33,465 nucleotides of DNA from RGIG1752 sp045650425 (GCA_045650425.1 JAZRRD010000119.1:1-33465); one strand, 5' to 3'; counted from the stretch's first letter, positions 15,143 to 22,382 are shown. Made by a program: numbers and translations. Notes: generated by a model not told the origin, from the sequence alone.

Positions 15143-15640
15143 ATGTCAAATTCAAAAAAAGATATTGTTAAAATGTTAATGAATGAAGAATTAATGACCG
15201 AAGATGAAAATGAATTAATTGATTTATTATTAGATAGGCCTCTTTCTATCGATATTGATAAAAAACATGATGAAAACGCAACCATGGGAGATAAAATAGC
15301 TGATAAGTTTACTAATTTTGCAGGAAGTTGGTTTTTTATTATAGGTTTTTCTTTGTTGTTAATTTTATGGATAGTTTTAAATTCTTTTTTTCTTAACAAT
15401 AAATTTGACAAATATCCTTTCATTTTACTAAACTTAATGCTATCTTGCATAGCAGCTTTACAGGCGCCAATAATATTAATGAGTCAAAATAGGCAAGCGA
15501 AAAAAGAAAGTTTAAGAAATAGTAATGATTATAAAATAGATTTAAAAAGTGAGTTAATTTTAGAAGCTGTGTATGATAAAATGACAAAAATTACTAAAAA
15601 TCAAGAAAAAATAATAGAATTACTTGAAAATGAAAACTAA
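15143..15640 (+). CDS. DUF1003 family membrane protein
   Basis: 165 aa. The DUF1003 hallmarks are clear: DKFTNFAGSWFFIIGF, then a first membrane helix (LLLILWIVLNSFF), FDKYPFILLNLMLSCIAALQAPIILMSQNRQAKKES with the second helix, and the NDYKIDLKSELILEAVYDKM tail. The Asp/Glu-rich N-terminus (to residue ~45) is cytoplasmic. ATG 15143 is preferred over ATG 15131 because GGAG at 15134-15137 is correctly spaced for it. Function of the family is not established. It lies 22 bases after the HD gene and is probably co-transcribed with it. Confidence 0.88.
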   Translation: MSNSKKDIVKMLMNEELMTEDENELIDLLLDRPLSIDIDKKHDENATMGDKIADKFTNFAGSWFFIIGFSLLLILWIVLNSFFLNNKFDKYPFILLNLMLSCIAALQAPIILMSQNRQAKKESLRNSNDYKIDLKSELILEAVYDKMTKITKNQEKIIELLENEN

Positions 15641-15654
15641 ATGTAAGCTTTAAT

Positions 15655-15686
15655 AATAACTCTTGTAAAATTACAAGAGTTATTTT
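15655..15686. terminator. 30-bp inverted repeat: terminator that contains the sipW -35 box
   Basis: AATAACTCTTGTAA (15655-15668) and TTACAAGAGTTATT (15671-15684) pair perfectly over 14 bp with a 2-nt centre. A short T-rich tail follows. Its left arm includes the TTGTAA -35 of the next promoter, so it may also be an operator. Confidence 0.7.
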
Positions 15687-15691
15687 ATAAT
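15663..15691 (+). promoter_or_regulatory. sipW promoter
   Basis: TTGTAA (15663-15668), a 17-bp spacer and TATAAT (15686-15691), 29 bases before the ATG at 15720. Confidence 0.7.
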
Positions 15692-15719
15692 TAGCTTAGA
15701 ATAGAAAGGTATGCTATAT

Positions 15720-16370
15720 ATGAGACAAGAAAATTTAACTGTTTGGAAAACTAGACTTAAAACAGCTGGCAGTATATTATCTTGGACAGCTTTAGTTTTA
15801 TTAATTTTCATAGCGGTATTCTTATTATATGTAGGAATATCATCCAAATTATACGCCACTAAAGGCTCTGCATATGAGCCAAAGTTTTCTTTATATACTA
15901 TTATCAGTCCAAGTATGCAACCAAACTTAAATGTCTATGATACGATTATTGATAAAAGAGTAGATGATGCATCTGAAGTTGAAATAGGTGATGTAATAAC
16001 ATTTATATCAACTAGTAGTTTATCAAGAGGAATGACAGTTACTCATAGAGTAATTGATATTGTTAAAGCGGAAGACGGTACTATTCAATTTAAAACTAAA
16101 GGAGATAATAATTTAACACCTGATACTTCATATGTAACTGAACCTAACATATTAGGAAGAGTAATTCTAAGAATTCCTCAATTAGGTAGAATTCAATTTT
16201 TCTTAGCCAACCAAGGAGGTTTATTATTATTAATTGTAGTTCCTTCGATAATAATATTGGTTAGATATGTAATGAAATTAATAAGACTTACTCAAGTTCA
16301 AGAAAAAGTAGAAAAAAACTTAAGTAAGGCTTCAAAAAATAGTAAGACAAAAAGGACAATAAAAAAGTAA
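15720..16370 (+). CDS. sipW: SipW-type (Ser-His) signal peptidase I
   Basis: 216 aa with an N-terminal membrane helix (about 19-40) and a C-terminal helix (about 168-188). Catalytic Ser65 lies in ISPSMQPNL. The general base is His109 in TVTHRVI, where Lys stands in classical bacterial SPase I. This marks the ER/SipW subtype, which in Bacillus processes TasA and TapA. KTKGDNNLTPD supplies the conserved Asp. ATG 15720 is used because AGAAAGG lies 10 bases upstream; ATG 15711 is too close to it. The Lys-rich C-terminus is cytoplasmic. The next two genes encode secreted proteins, and two further TasA-like genes lie earlier in the window, all plausible substrates. Confidence 0.92.
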   Translation: MRQENLTVWKTRLKTAGSILSWTALVLLIFIAVFLLYVGISSKLYATKGSAYEPKFSLYTIISPSMQPNLNVYDTIIDKRVDDASEVEIGDVITFISTSSLSRGMTVTHRVIDIVKAEDGTIQFKTKGDNNLTPDTSYVTEPNILGRVILRIPQLGRIQFFLANQGGLLLLIVVPSIIILVRYVMKLIRLTQVQEKVEKNLSKASKNSKTKRTIKK

Positions 16371-16393
16371 TAATTTACTTTTTAGGAAATTTA

Positions 16394-16402
16394 TGATATA
16401 AT
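16394..16402 (+). promoter_or_regulatory. promoter of the 16427 gene, extended -10
   Basis: TGATATAAT, 24 bases before the GTG start. Confidence 0.65.
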
Positions 16403-16426
16403 AGCTCCCATTCAGGGGGTTTTTAA

Positions 16427-16951
16427 GTGATTAATATAAAAAAAATGAAACAAAAAATAGTAATTAAAATAATTATGACTATTATTTTAATGGTAGGTGC
16501 AATTATATATTTTAACACGATTGATTTAAGCTATTATCAATCTTATGCGCAAAATAGTTTAGCAACATCTCCGATAGTTTTAGAAGTGGAAGCGGAAAAT
16601 GGATATGTTTTAAATATTAATGAAAATAAACCATCTCAAGAAAATATTATTAATTTAAAATTATCAAATGACACATACACAAATAATCATTATGAAGTTG
16701 CATTAAAACTTTCTAAAGATTGTGATTATCAAAAATTAAATGTTTTAATTGAAGATGAATATTATAATTTAAAAGAACTAATCGTACGTAAAGACAATGA
16801 TTATAATTATTTTTTAGTAGCCTCTAATGATCTAACAGCTTCACAAGTAAATTATGAAGTAAGTTTATTTATAAATGAAATTGATGTAAATTACTTTAAC
16901 GAGAATAAGTTTGTCATGGATTTTGTAGATTTAAGTCTACAAAATGCATAA
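16427..16951 (+). CDS. secreted or membrane-anchored protein next to sipW
   Basis: 174 aa, family not certain. GTG start with AGGGGG 7-8 bases upstream. Basic N-terminus (KKMKQK), then a hydrophobic helix (about 12-29). The extracellular part has SYYQSYAQNSLATSPIVLEVEAENGYVLNINENKPSQENIINLKLSNDTYTNNHYEVALKLS. That is a beta-rich sequence resembling the NTxxxxY-type linker strands of TasA/CalY-like proteins, but with no clear ATYAFF cleavage region. It sits between sipW and the clearer TasA-like gene at 17007, so it may be a partner or minor component, as TapA is in Bacillus. That comparison is by position only. The last codons form a 9-bp hairpin (16921-16944). Confidence 0.55.
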   Translation: MINIKKMKQKIVIKIIMTIILMVGAIIYFNTIDLSYYQSYAQNSLATSPIVLEVEAENGYVLNINENKPSQENIINLKLSNDTYTNNHYEVALKLSKDCDYQKLNVLIEDEYYNLKELIVRKDNDYNYFLVASNDLTASQVNYEVSLFINEIDVNYFNENKFVMDFVDLSLQNA

Positions 16952-16975
16952 TGAATAAATCTTGTTTTTTTTTTT
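16927..16975 (+). terminator. possible terminator with T11 tract after the 16427 gene
   Basis: AGATTTA (16927-16933) can pair with TAAATCT (16956-16962), followed by a run of eleven T's (16965-16975). A competing 9-bp hairpin (TTTTGTAGA/TCTACAAAA) lies inside. The T run also forms part of the next promoter. Confidence 0.4.
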
Positions 16976-16990
16976 GCTTTTTGCTATTAT
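16962..16990 (+). promoter_or_regulatory. promoter of the 17007 gene with a T11 run in the spacer
   Basis: TTGTTT (16962-16967), a 17-bp spacer and TGC-TATTAT (-10 at 16985-16990). T11 (16965-16975) spans the end of the -35 and half the spacer, so slippage would change the spacing. Confidence 0.55.
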
Positions 16991-17006
16991 AAATATGGTG
17001 AATAAT

Positions 17007-17645
17007 ATGAATTATAAACACAATATAAAAAAACAATCGTATATCATTGCAATAAGTGCAATTTTACTAGCTTTAGTGATAACTGGAACTAGTTATGCTT
17101 TATTTTTTCAAGTAGATTCAAACAGTAAAAATCAAATAGTAGAGACTGGTTCATTATCTGTAACATATGGTGCAAATTCAACAGCTATTACTGCTACAGA
17201 ATTAGTTCCTATGACAGATACTGAAGCGTTAGAAAGTTCTACTCTTGTTTCAACTATATATGTTGAAAATAAAGGAACTTTACCAGCAGAATATGTTATA
17301 AAAATTGGAAATGATGTAGACTCTTTTCAAAAAAGAGATGGATATTCCGCAGAAGACAAATTACTTTCTCATGATTACATTAAAGTAGCAGTTTATCAAA
17401 ATGGAGAAATGATAATAAATCCTACAACTTTGTCAACATTGAAGGTGGCTGCGGATGATAATACAATGTATGATTTATTTTCTGGTAAATTAAATGTTCT
17501 TACTACAGGAGAAAGTACTGAAACTTTTGCAATTAAAGTTTGGGTGTCTAACGAAGCTCCAGAAGATATTATTGGAGACTTTGTATACTTAAAAGTAGAT
17601 GTAACAAGTACCGTAGACGAATTATCAGCAACTAACAATAGTTAG
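17007..17645 (+). CDS. secreted TasA/CalY-like surface protein
   Basis: 212 aa. ATG 17007 is chosen over upstream ATG 16995 and the longer open frame because GGTGA (16997-17001) is correctly spaced. Signal region: KKQSYIIAISAILLALVITGTSYALFF. The T-S-Y-A-L-F-F pattern is the SipW-substrate cleavage context of TasA/CalY. The mature part opens VETGSLSVTYGANST, has VPMTDTEAL (compare YPLSDTNGL in the 654 protein), and VSTIYVENKGTLPAEYVIKIGN. It ends FAIKVWVSNEAPEDIIGDFVYLKVDVTS. It lies three genes into the sipW cluster. The promoter carries a homopolymer tract suited to phase variation. The final codons are part of a strong terminator. Confidence 0.72.
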   Translation: MNYKHNIKKQSYIIAISAILLALVITGTSYALFFQVDSNSKNQIVETGSLSVTYGANSTAITATELVPMTDTEALESSTLVSTIYVENKGTLPAEYVIKIGNDVDSFQKRDGYSAEDKLLSHDYIKVAVYQNGEMIINPTTLSTLKVAADDNTMYDLFSGKLNVLTTGESTETFAIKVWVSNEAPEDIIGDFVYLKVDVTSTVDELSATNNS

Positions 17646-17657
17646 TTGCTTTTTTTT
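17628..17657 (+). terminator. strong terminator overlapping the 17007 stop codon
   Basis: GCAACTAAC (17628-17636), loop AATA, GTTAGTTGC (17641-17649) and T8. The TAG stop is inside the 3' arm. Confidence 0.9.
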
Positions 17658-17669
17658 ATAATTTCTTTG

Positions 17670-17678
17670 TGATATAAT
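17670..17678 (+). promoter_or_regulatory. rlmB promoter, extended -10
   Basis: TGATATAAT, 16 bases upstream of the ATG at 17695, following the preceding terminator's T run. Confidence 0.6.
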
Positions 17679-17694
17679 TTCCTTGGTGATATAA

Positions 17695-18369
17695 ATGTTA
17701 GTATATGGACGAAATGTATTAAAAGAGATTGATATTAATAAAATAAAAAAAGTATATATAAATTCAAAAATTACTGATAAACAAATAATTGAAAATTTAA
17801 AAAGACAAAAAATTAAATTTGAACTAGTAGAAAATAAAGTTTTAGACAGATTAGTAGATGGAAATCATCAAGGTATCGTAGTTGATATATTTAATTATGA
17901 GTATTATAATATAAACTCAATTAACGAGGAAGATTTTGTTGTTATGTTAGATCATATAGAAGATCCACATAATTTGGGAGCGATTATTAGAACATGTGAA
18001 TGTGCAGGAATTAAAAGCATTATCATTCCTAAAGATAGAGCAGCTGGAATTAATGATACAGTTATTAAAGTGTCTGCAGGTGCTATTGAAAATGTTAAAA
18101 TTATTATGGTAAATAATCTTGTTAATGCAATTAATGAATTAAAAAAGAAAGGATATTTCATATATTCTGCTGATATGGACGGAACTGATTTCCACACCTT
18201 AGATTATAGTGGGAAAAAATGCTTAATAATAGGCAACGAAGGAAAAGGTGTTAGCAGACTTGTAAGCGAAAATTCTGATTTTATCGTTAAAATACCTATG
18301 AAAGGAAAAATAAATAGCTTAAATGCCTCTGTTTCAGCAGGAATATTAATATATGAAATGATTAGGTGA
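17695..18369 (+). CDS. rlmB: SpoU/TrmH-family 23S rRNA (Gm) methyltransferase
   Basis: 224 aa. A short N-terminal substrate-binding domain (YGRNVLKEI...) ends near VDGNHQGIVVDI. The SPOUT catalytic domain follows with all three knot motifs: LDHIEDPHNLGAIIRTCECAG (catalytic Arg in IIRT), CLIIGNEGKGVSRL and IPMKGKINSLNASVSAGILIYE. RlmB makes 2'-O-methylguanosine in 23S rRNA, and gene order (rlmB-sigH-secE-nusG) supports that name. The family also includes tRNA enzymes. It ends in TGA within the RBS of the sigma factor gene. The yacP gene usually found here is missing. Confidence 0.9.
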   Translation: MLVYGRNVLKEIDINKIKKVYINSKITDKQIIENLKRQKIKFELVENKVLDRLVDGNHQGIVVDIFNYEYYNINSINEEDFVVMLDHIEDPHNLGAIIRTCECAGIKSIIIPKDRAAGINDTVIKVSAGAIENVKIIMVNNLVNAINELKKKGYFIYSADMDGTDFHTLDYSGKKCLIIGNEGKGVSRLVSENSDFIVKIPMKGKINSLNASVSAGILIYEMIR

Positions 18370-18373
18370 AAAA

Positions 18374-18997
18374 ATGGATTACAATGATTATCCTGATAGT
18401 GAACTTTATATGATGATATGTGAAGAAAATGAAGATGCTAAAGAGATTTTGTATGAAAAATATAAATATGTCATCAACATTATTATAAAAAAATATAGCT
18501 TTGTAGCTAGTCAAGTAGGGATTGATTCAAATGAATTATATAGTGAAGCACTACTTGGGTTTACTGATGCAATTAATGGTTATAAAGATGATAAAAATGC
18601 TGCATTTCCTACATTTCTATCTTTATGTGTAGGAAGAAGATTAAAAAAAGCCATAGTTCATGCTTCTTCCAAAAAGAATAAAATAATTAATGAGTCTTAT
18701 TCTTTAGATAAAATATATGATAAAACTGGTCTACCACTAATAGAATTAATTAGTGATGAACAAAAAGCTGACCCTTTAATATCAATCTCGGAAAAAGAAC
18801 ATTATCTCGAATTAGTTAATAAAATAAAAAGTGGACTGTCACAGTTTGAATGTCAAGTTTTTGAATTAATGTTAAATGATTTTAATTATAATGAAATTTC
18901 AGCTTTGCTTGAAAAAACACCTAAACAAATAGATAATACTATTCAGCGTATAAAATCAAAAGCAAAAACAATATTAAAAGAAAATAATATTATTTAA
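18374..18997 (+). CDS. sigH: SigH-like RNA polymerase sigma factor
   Basis: 207 aa. Region 2 is visible as SELYMMICEENEDAKEILYEKYKYVI...YSEALLGFTDAINGYKDDKNAAFPTFLSLCVGRRLKKAI. Region 4 is LSQFECQVFELMLNDFNYNEISALLEKTPKQIDNTIQRIKSKAK, a helix-turn-helix. This matches the sigma-30/SigH group, which controls transition-state, competence or sporulation genes in Bacilli. The RBS AGGTGA (18364-18369) contains the rlmB stop, so translation is coupled. Synteny with rlmB and secE-nusG supports the assignment. Its regulon here is unknown. Confidence 0.88.
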   Translation: MDYNDYPDSELYMMICEENEDAKEILYEKYKYVINIIIKKYSFVASQVGIDSNELYSEALLGFTDAINGYKDDKNAAFPTFLSLCVGRRLKKAIVHASSKKNKIINESYSLDKIYDKTGLPLIELISDEQKADPLISISEKEHYLELVNKIKSGLSQFECQVFELMLNDFNYNEISALLEKTPKQIDNTIQRIKSKAKTILKENNII

Positions 18998-19018
18998 AAA
19001 ATGTTGCAAAAAACCAAA

Positions 19019-19027
19019 TGATATGAT
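19019..19027 (+). promoter_or_regulatory. possible secE-nusG promoter, extended -10
   Basis: TGATATGAT lies just after sigH. A transcript starting near 19034 would begin a few bases before the leader hairpin. Confidence 0.45.
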
Positions 19028-19039
19028 ATTTTATTAATG

Positions 19040-19057
19040 AACACGAAAGTGTTTTTT
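19040..19057 (+). terminator. intrinsic terminator in the secE leader
   Basis: AACAC, GAAA tetraloop, GTGTT (19040-19053) and T's follow sigH. secE starts 26 bases later. It ends the sigH transcript or attenuates secE-nusG. Confidence 0.7.
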
Positions 19058-19083
19058 AATTTGCAAAAAAAGAGGTATTGGTT

Positions 19084-19293
19084 ATGAAAGAAAAAAAAGC
19101 TAAAAAGAAAGAATCTGTAAAAAAACAATCATTTTTTAAATTAATAAAAAGTGAATTAAAAAAAGTAAAATGGCCTGAGAAAAAAGAAGTAGTAAAATTT
19201 ACTATAGCTACAATCGCATTTATATTAATATTTGTTTTATTATTTGCACTTTTAAATTTAGCTATGTCAGTAATAAAGGGGATGTTCTTATAA
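19084..19293 (+). CDS. secE: preprotein translocase subunit SecE
   Basis: 69 aa, the short single-helix SecE typical of Firmicutes. A Lys-rich cytosolic N-terminus precedes the conserved amphipathic motif FFKLIKSELKKVKWPEKKEVVKFT, and one membrane helix follows (about 38-62). SecE clamps SecY in the Sec channel. ATG 19084 has AGAGGT 7-8 bases upstream. The TAA overlaps the nusG ATG by one base. rpmG, often between sigH and secE, is absent. Confidence 0.93.
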   Translation: MKEKKAKKKESVKKQSFFKLIKSELKKVKWPEKKEVVKFTIATIAFILIFVLLFALLNLAMSVIKGMFL

Positions 19294-19826
19294 TGGAAAA
19301 AGAATGGTATGTAGTAAATACTTATAGTGGTCATGAAAGCAAAGTAAAAGAAAAATTAGAAGCACGTACTGAATCAATGGGAATGCAAGATTACATTTAT
19401 CGAGTAATTATTCCAGAAACTACTGAAGTTGAAATAAAAGATGGAGTAAAAAAAGAAAAAGTAAAGAAAATGTTTCCTGGTTATGTTTTAGTAGAAATGG
19501 TTATGAGTGATGAAGCGTGGTATATTGTAAGAAATACTCCTGGTGTAACCGGTTTTATCGGTTCAAGTGGAAAAGGTGCTAAACCAACTCCATTATTACC
19601 ACAAGAAATAGATAGAATTTTATCTAATATGGGATTAACTAGAGTTGATATTGAAAGTGAACTTGCAATTGGAGATAAAGTATCTATCACTGATGGACCA
19701 TTTAAAGGTATGTTAGGAAAAATTGATTCTATCGATGCTGAAACTAATCGTATAAATGTGTTGATTGATTTATTTGGTCAAGAAACACCTGTCGAAGTTG
19801 AATTATATCAAGTAAAAAAAGATTAA
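19293..19826 (+). CDS. nusG: transcription elongation/termination factor NusG
   Basis: 177 aa, normal length. The NGN domain starts EWYVVNTYSGHESKVKEKLE and includes KMFPGYVLVEM and VRNTPGVTGFIGSSGKGAKPTPL. The KOW domain follows with GDKVSITDGPFKGMLGKIDSIDAETNRINVLIDLFGQETPVEVELYQV. NusG binds RNA polymerase and links it to Rho or the ribosome. It is coupled to secE by a one-base overlap. rplK-rplA do not follow; a convergent ABC operon does. Confidence 0.97.
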   Translation: MEKEWYVVNTYSGHESKVKEKLEARTESMGMQDYIYRVIIPETTEVEIKDGVKKEKVKKMFPGYVLVEMVMSDEAWYIVRNTPGVTGFIGSSGKGAKPTPLLPQEIDRILSNMGLTRVDIESELAIGDKVSITDGPFKGMLGKIDSIDAETNRINVLIDLFGQETPVEVELYQVKKD

Positions 19827-19836
19827 ATAAACGAAT

Positions 19837-19867
19837 AAAAAGTATCATTATTTTTGATACTTTTTTT
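19837..19867. terminator. bidirectional terminator between nusG and the ABC operon
   Basis: AAAAAGTATCA (19837-19847) pairs with TGATACTTTTT (19855-19865), with T's on both strands' 3' sides. The permease stop codon is in the loop. Confidence 0.88.
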
Positions 19868-20630
19868 CTATTAGAGTTACAATTCCATAAAACAGGAAAG
19901 ATATTATTAACAAGATAAATATACCACTCATAACTAAATTTAAATTAAATATTTGTGTTCCATAAATAATTAAATATCCAATACCTTCTTTACTAACTAA
20001 AAATTCACCCATTATTACGCCAATTAAGGTCATAGAAACATTTAACTTTAAAGAAGATATAATAGTACTAAAACTATTTGGTATAGTTAAATAAAATAAT
20101 GTTTGCATTTTTGTTGCTTCTAATGATTGTAATAGTCTTATTTTGTTGAAATCAGTATTTTTAAAACTGTTATAAATAGATAAAGTAGTAACTATTAGAT
20201 TTATCAATAAAGCCATTATTATTACACTTTTTATATTAGCTCCAGCTATTATAATAATTAAAGGCCCTAGAGCTACTTTAGGCATTGAGTTTAGTAATAT
20301 TAAAAATGGTTCAATAATTTTAGCCAAAAATCTGAATTCATATAAAACTATTGCAATAACTATTCCCAAGACACCGCCTAAAATAAAAGAAATAATTACT
20401 TCATATAAAGTTCTCCAAATATGATTAAATAAATTATTTGATAAAATTAATTCATATATAGTGTTAATGATTCTAGATGGGCTAGAATAAATAAAAGTGT
20501 TGATAAGTTCTTTTTGAGCTAAAATTTCCCAAATAATAATAAATCCCAGTATTATAATAATTTGAAAAAATAAAACTAATATTTTTTCTCGTCGTATTCT
20601 TTTTAAATACTTTTTTTGTTCATCCGACAT
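19848..20630 (-). CDS. ABC importer permease, SsuC/TauC/ThiX type
   Basis: 260 aa with about six membrane helices. The EAA loop, SLEATKMQTLFYLTIPNSFSTIISSLKLN, is that of BPD_transp_1 permeases of the nitrate/sulfonate/taurine/thiamine-precursor group. NSMPKVALGPLIIIIAG is another family landmark. It overlaps the ATPase gene by 11 bases and is last in the operon, ending in a terminator shared with nusG. The substrate cannot be read from the permease. Confidence 0.9.
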   Translation of the reverse strand: MSDEQKKYLKRIRREKILVLFFQIIIILGFIIIWEILAQKELINTFIYSSPSRIINTIYELILSNNLFNHIWRTLYEVIISFILGGVLGIVIAIVLYEFRFLAKIIEPFLILLNSMPKVALGPLIIIIAGANIKSVIIMALLINLIVTTLSIYNSFKNTDFNKIRLLQSLEATKMQTLFYLTIPNSFSTIISSLKLNVSMTLIGVIMGEFLVSKEGIGYLIIYGTQIFNLNLVMSGIFILLIISFLFYGIVTLIEKKYQK

Positions 20631-21363
20631 TGATATCTAAATCCTTCCATATTTTGGAATAATACACAGGAAATTCTTTTGTATTACGATTGTTAAGTGG
20701 TGTAGATTTATCAGTTAAGTTTATATTATAGATTTTTTTTATAGTTCCTGGTCTTTTTGATAAAATCACAATTCTATCTGCTAAACTAATAGCTTCAGCA
20801 ATATCATGTGTTATCATAATAACAGTTTTATTTTCTTTTTTTATAATTTTATAAACATCATCACTTACAGCTAACCTGGTTTGATAATCTAATGCACTAA
20901 AAGGTTCATCTAAAAATAAAATATCAGGATTAATAGCTAAGGTTCTTATTAATGCAACTCTCTGACGCATTCCTCCAGATAATTCGTTTGGCTTTTTATC
21001 TTTAAAATCGTATAAAGAATAAGCTTTTAATAAGGTATCAACATAGTCTTTTTCTTTTATGTTTTTAATATCCAATCCTAAACAGGCGTTTTTATATATT
21101 GATAACCAGGAAAATAAAGTATCATTTTGCAGCATATATCCAATGGTGGGATTTTCTACATGCCACTCTATTTCACCTTTACTTTGATTATCTAACCCTG
21201 CAAGTATTGACAAAAGTGTCGATTTTCCGCAGCCGCTGGAGCCAACAATACAAATAAATTCACCTTTATTAATTTCTAAAGTAATGTCTTTTAAAGCTTC
21301 AATTTCACCGTCTTTCGTGTGATATATTTTTCCTAAATTATTAATTGTTAATAACTTATTCAT
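20620..21363 (-). CDS. ABC importer ATPase, SsuB/TauB/ThiZ type
   Basis: 247 aa. Walker A GSSGCGKS is at residues 41-48, the Q-loop is YMLQNDTLF, the signature is LSGGMRQR, Walker B is DILFLDEPFSALD and the switch His lies in VIMITHDIAEA. These are the features of the nitrate/sulfonate/taurine-type importer ATPases. The C-terminal tail FPVYYSKIWKDLDI is the regulatory-like end seen in this subfamily. It overlaps the binding-protein gene by 8 bases upstream and the permease gene by 11 bases downstream, indicating a single translational unit. Confidence 0.94.
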   Translation of the reverse strand: MNKLLTINNLGKIYHTKDGEIEALKDITLEINKGEFICIVGSSGCGKSTLLSILAGLDNQSKGEIEWHVENPTIGYMLQNDTLFSWLSIYKNACLGLDIKNIKEKDYVDTLLKAYSLYDFKDKKPNELSGGMRQRVALIRTLAINPDILFLDEPFSALDYQTRLAVSDDVYKIIKKENKTVIMITHDIAEAISLADRIVILSKRPGTIKKIYNINLTDKSTPLNNRNTKEFPVYYSKIWKDLDINVG

Positions 21364-22348
21364 GAAAATAATTCTTAACTAAATCTTTATATGGAACATA
21401 ATCTTCTAATAAATTATTATCCTTCATCATATTTTCAAGATTGGTAAAACTTTCTTCTGGTATAACTGTATTTGAATACCATGAATCAGCATTTTTATAA
21501 TTATCAACAATTGTTGTTAAATCATCTAATGATATACTTGAAAATTGAGGAAGTATTACTTCAGCTATTTCTTTAGCCGAATGGGTTTGAGTATATTGAA
21601 GTCCTTCTGTTATTGCTTTGGTAAAATTATTAATAATATCCTCATTTTTATTTATAAAACTTTTTCTAGCATAAAATGTTGTATAAGGCACTTCACCTGA
21701 TAATTGACCGATGTTTGCTACAATATATCCATAGTTTTCTTTGGTAACAGCAGTAGCAGTAGGTTCAAATAAATTTACATAATCGCCTAATCCGCCAACA
21801 AAACTTCCAGATAAAGCTGCAAACTCAACTGAATAATTTATATTTATTTCTTTGGGGTCAATATTTTCATTTTTTAAAGCATTTAAGAAATTTATCGATG
21901 GCATACCGCCGGCTCTTCCTACTAAAATTTCTTTGCCCTTTAGGTCTTCTAGGGTAAAATTATCAACTTTAGTTCTACTTAAAATAAATTGTCCATCCCT
22001 TTTAGTGAGTCCTGCAAAAATTTGTAAGTAATCTTTTTCACCGCCTTCATAAACATAAATTGCGCTTTCAGCTCCGGCAAAACCGATTTCAACATCATTA
22101 GACAATACTGCTGCTGAAACTTTATCAGCACCAGGTGTTAAAATAAGTTCAATATCTAAACCATTATTTCTAAAATATCCATTTTCTATAGCTACATATA
22201 AGGGAGCATAAAATGCAGAATGAGTAACTTCGGCTATTTTTATTTTTGTTGTACCACTTGTTTTTTTATTATCGATTTTATATTTTGTAACTACCAATAT
22301 TAAAATAAGTAAAACACCTATTGCCAATAAAATGATTTTCTTTTTCAA
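21356..22348 (-). CDS. ABC importer substrate-binding protein (NMT1/SsuA-like)
   Basis: 330 aa. TTG start with a perfect AGGAGG 7 bases upstream. An N-terminal hydrophobic helix (about 4-20) is followed by KYKIDNKK, with no lipobox Cys. It is therefore an uncleaved anchor or a non-lipoprotein signal, unusual for a Gram-positive binding protein. The NMT1-like fold is seen in EVTHSAFYAPLYVAIENGYFRNNGLDIELILTPGADKVSAAVLSNDVEIGFAGAESAIY and DLKGKEILVGRAGGMPSINFLNALKNENID. Ligands in this group include sulfonates, taurine and hydroxymethylpyrimidine. No TPP riboswitch or metabolic gene nearby decides between them. Confidence 0.88.
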   Translation of the reverse strand: MKKKIILLAIGVLLILILVVTKYKIDNKKTSGTTKIKIAEVTHSAFYAPLYVAIENGYFRNNGLDIELILTPGADKVSAAVLSNDVEIGFAGAESAIYVYEGGEKDYLQIFAGLTKRDGQFILSRTKVDNFTLEDLKGKEILVGRAGGMPSINFLNALKNENIDPKEININYSVEFAALSGSFVGGLGDYVNLFEPTATAVTKENYGYIVANIGQLSGEVPYTTFYARKSFINKNEDIINNFTKAITEGLQYTQTHSAKEIAEVILPQFSSISLDDLTTIVDNYKNADSWYSNTVIPEESFTNLENMMKDNNLLEDYVPYKDLVKNYFHE

Positions 22349-22376
22349 AATTATTCCTCCTTTATAATTTCATAGT

Positions 22377-22382
22377 ATTATA
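22377..22382 (-). promoter_or_regulatory. possible ABC operon -10 box
   Basis: Minus-strand TATAAT, 28 bases from the TTG start. No good -35 or TG extension is seen. No conserved riboswitch core lies between it and the start. Confidence 0.4.
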
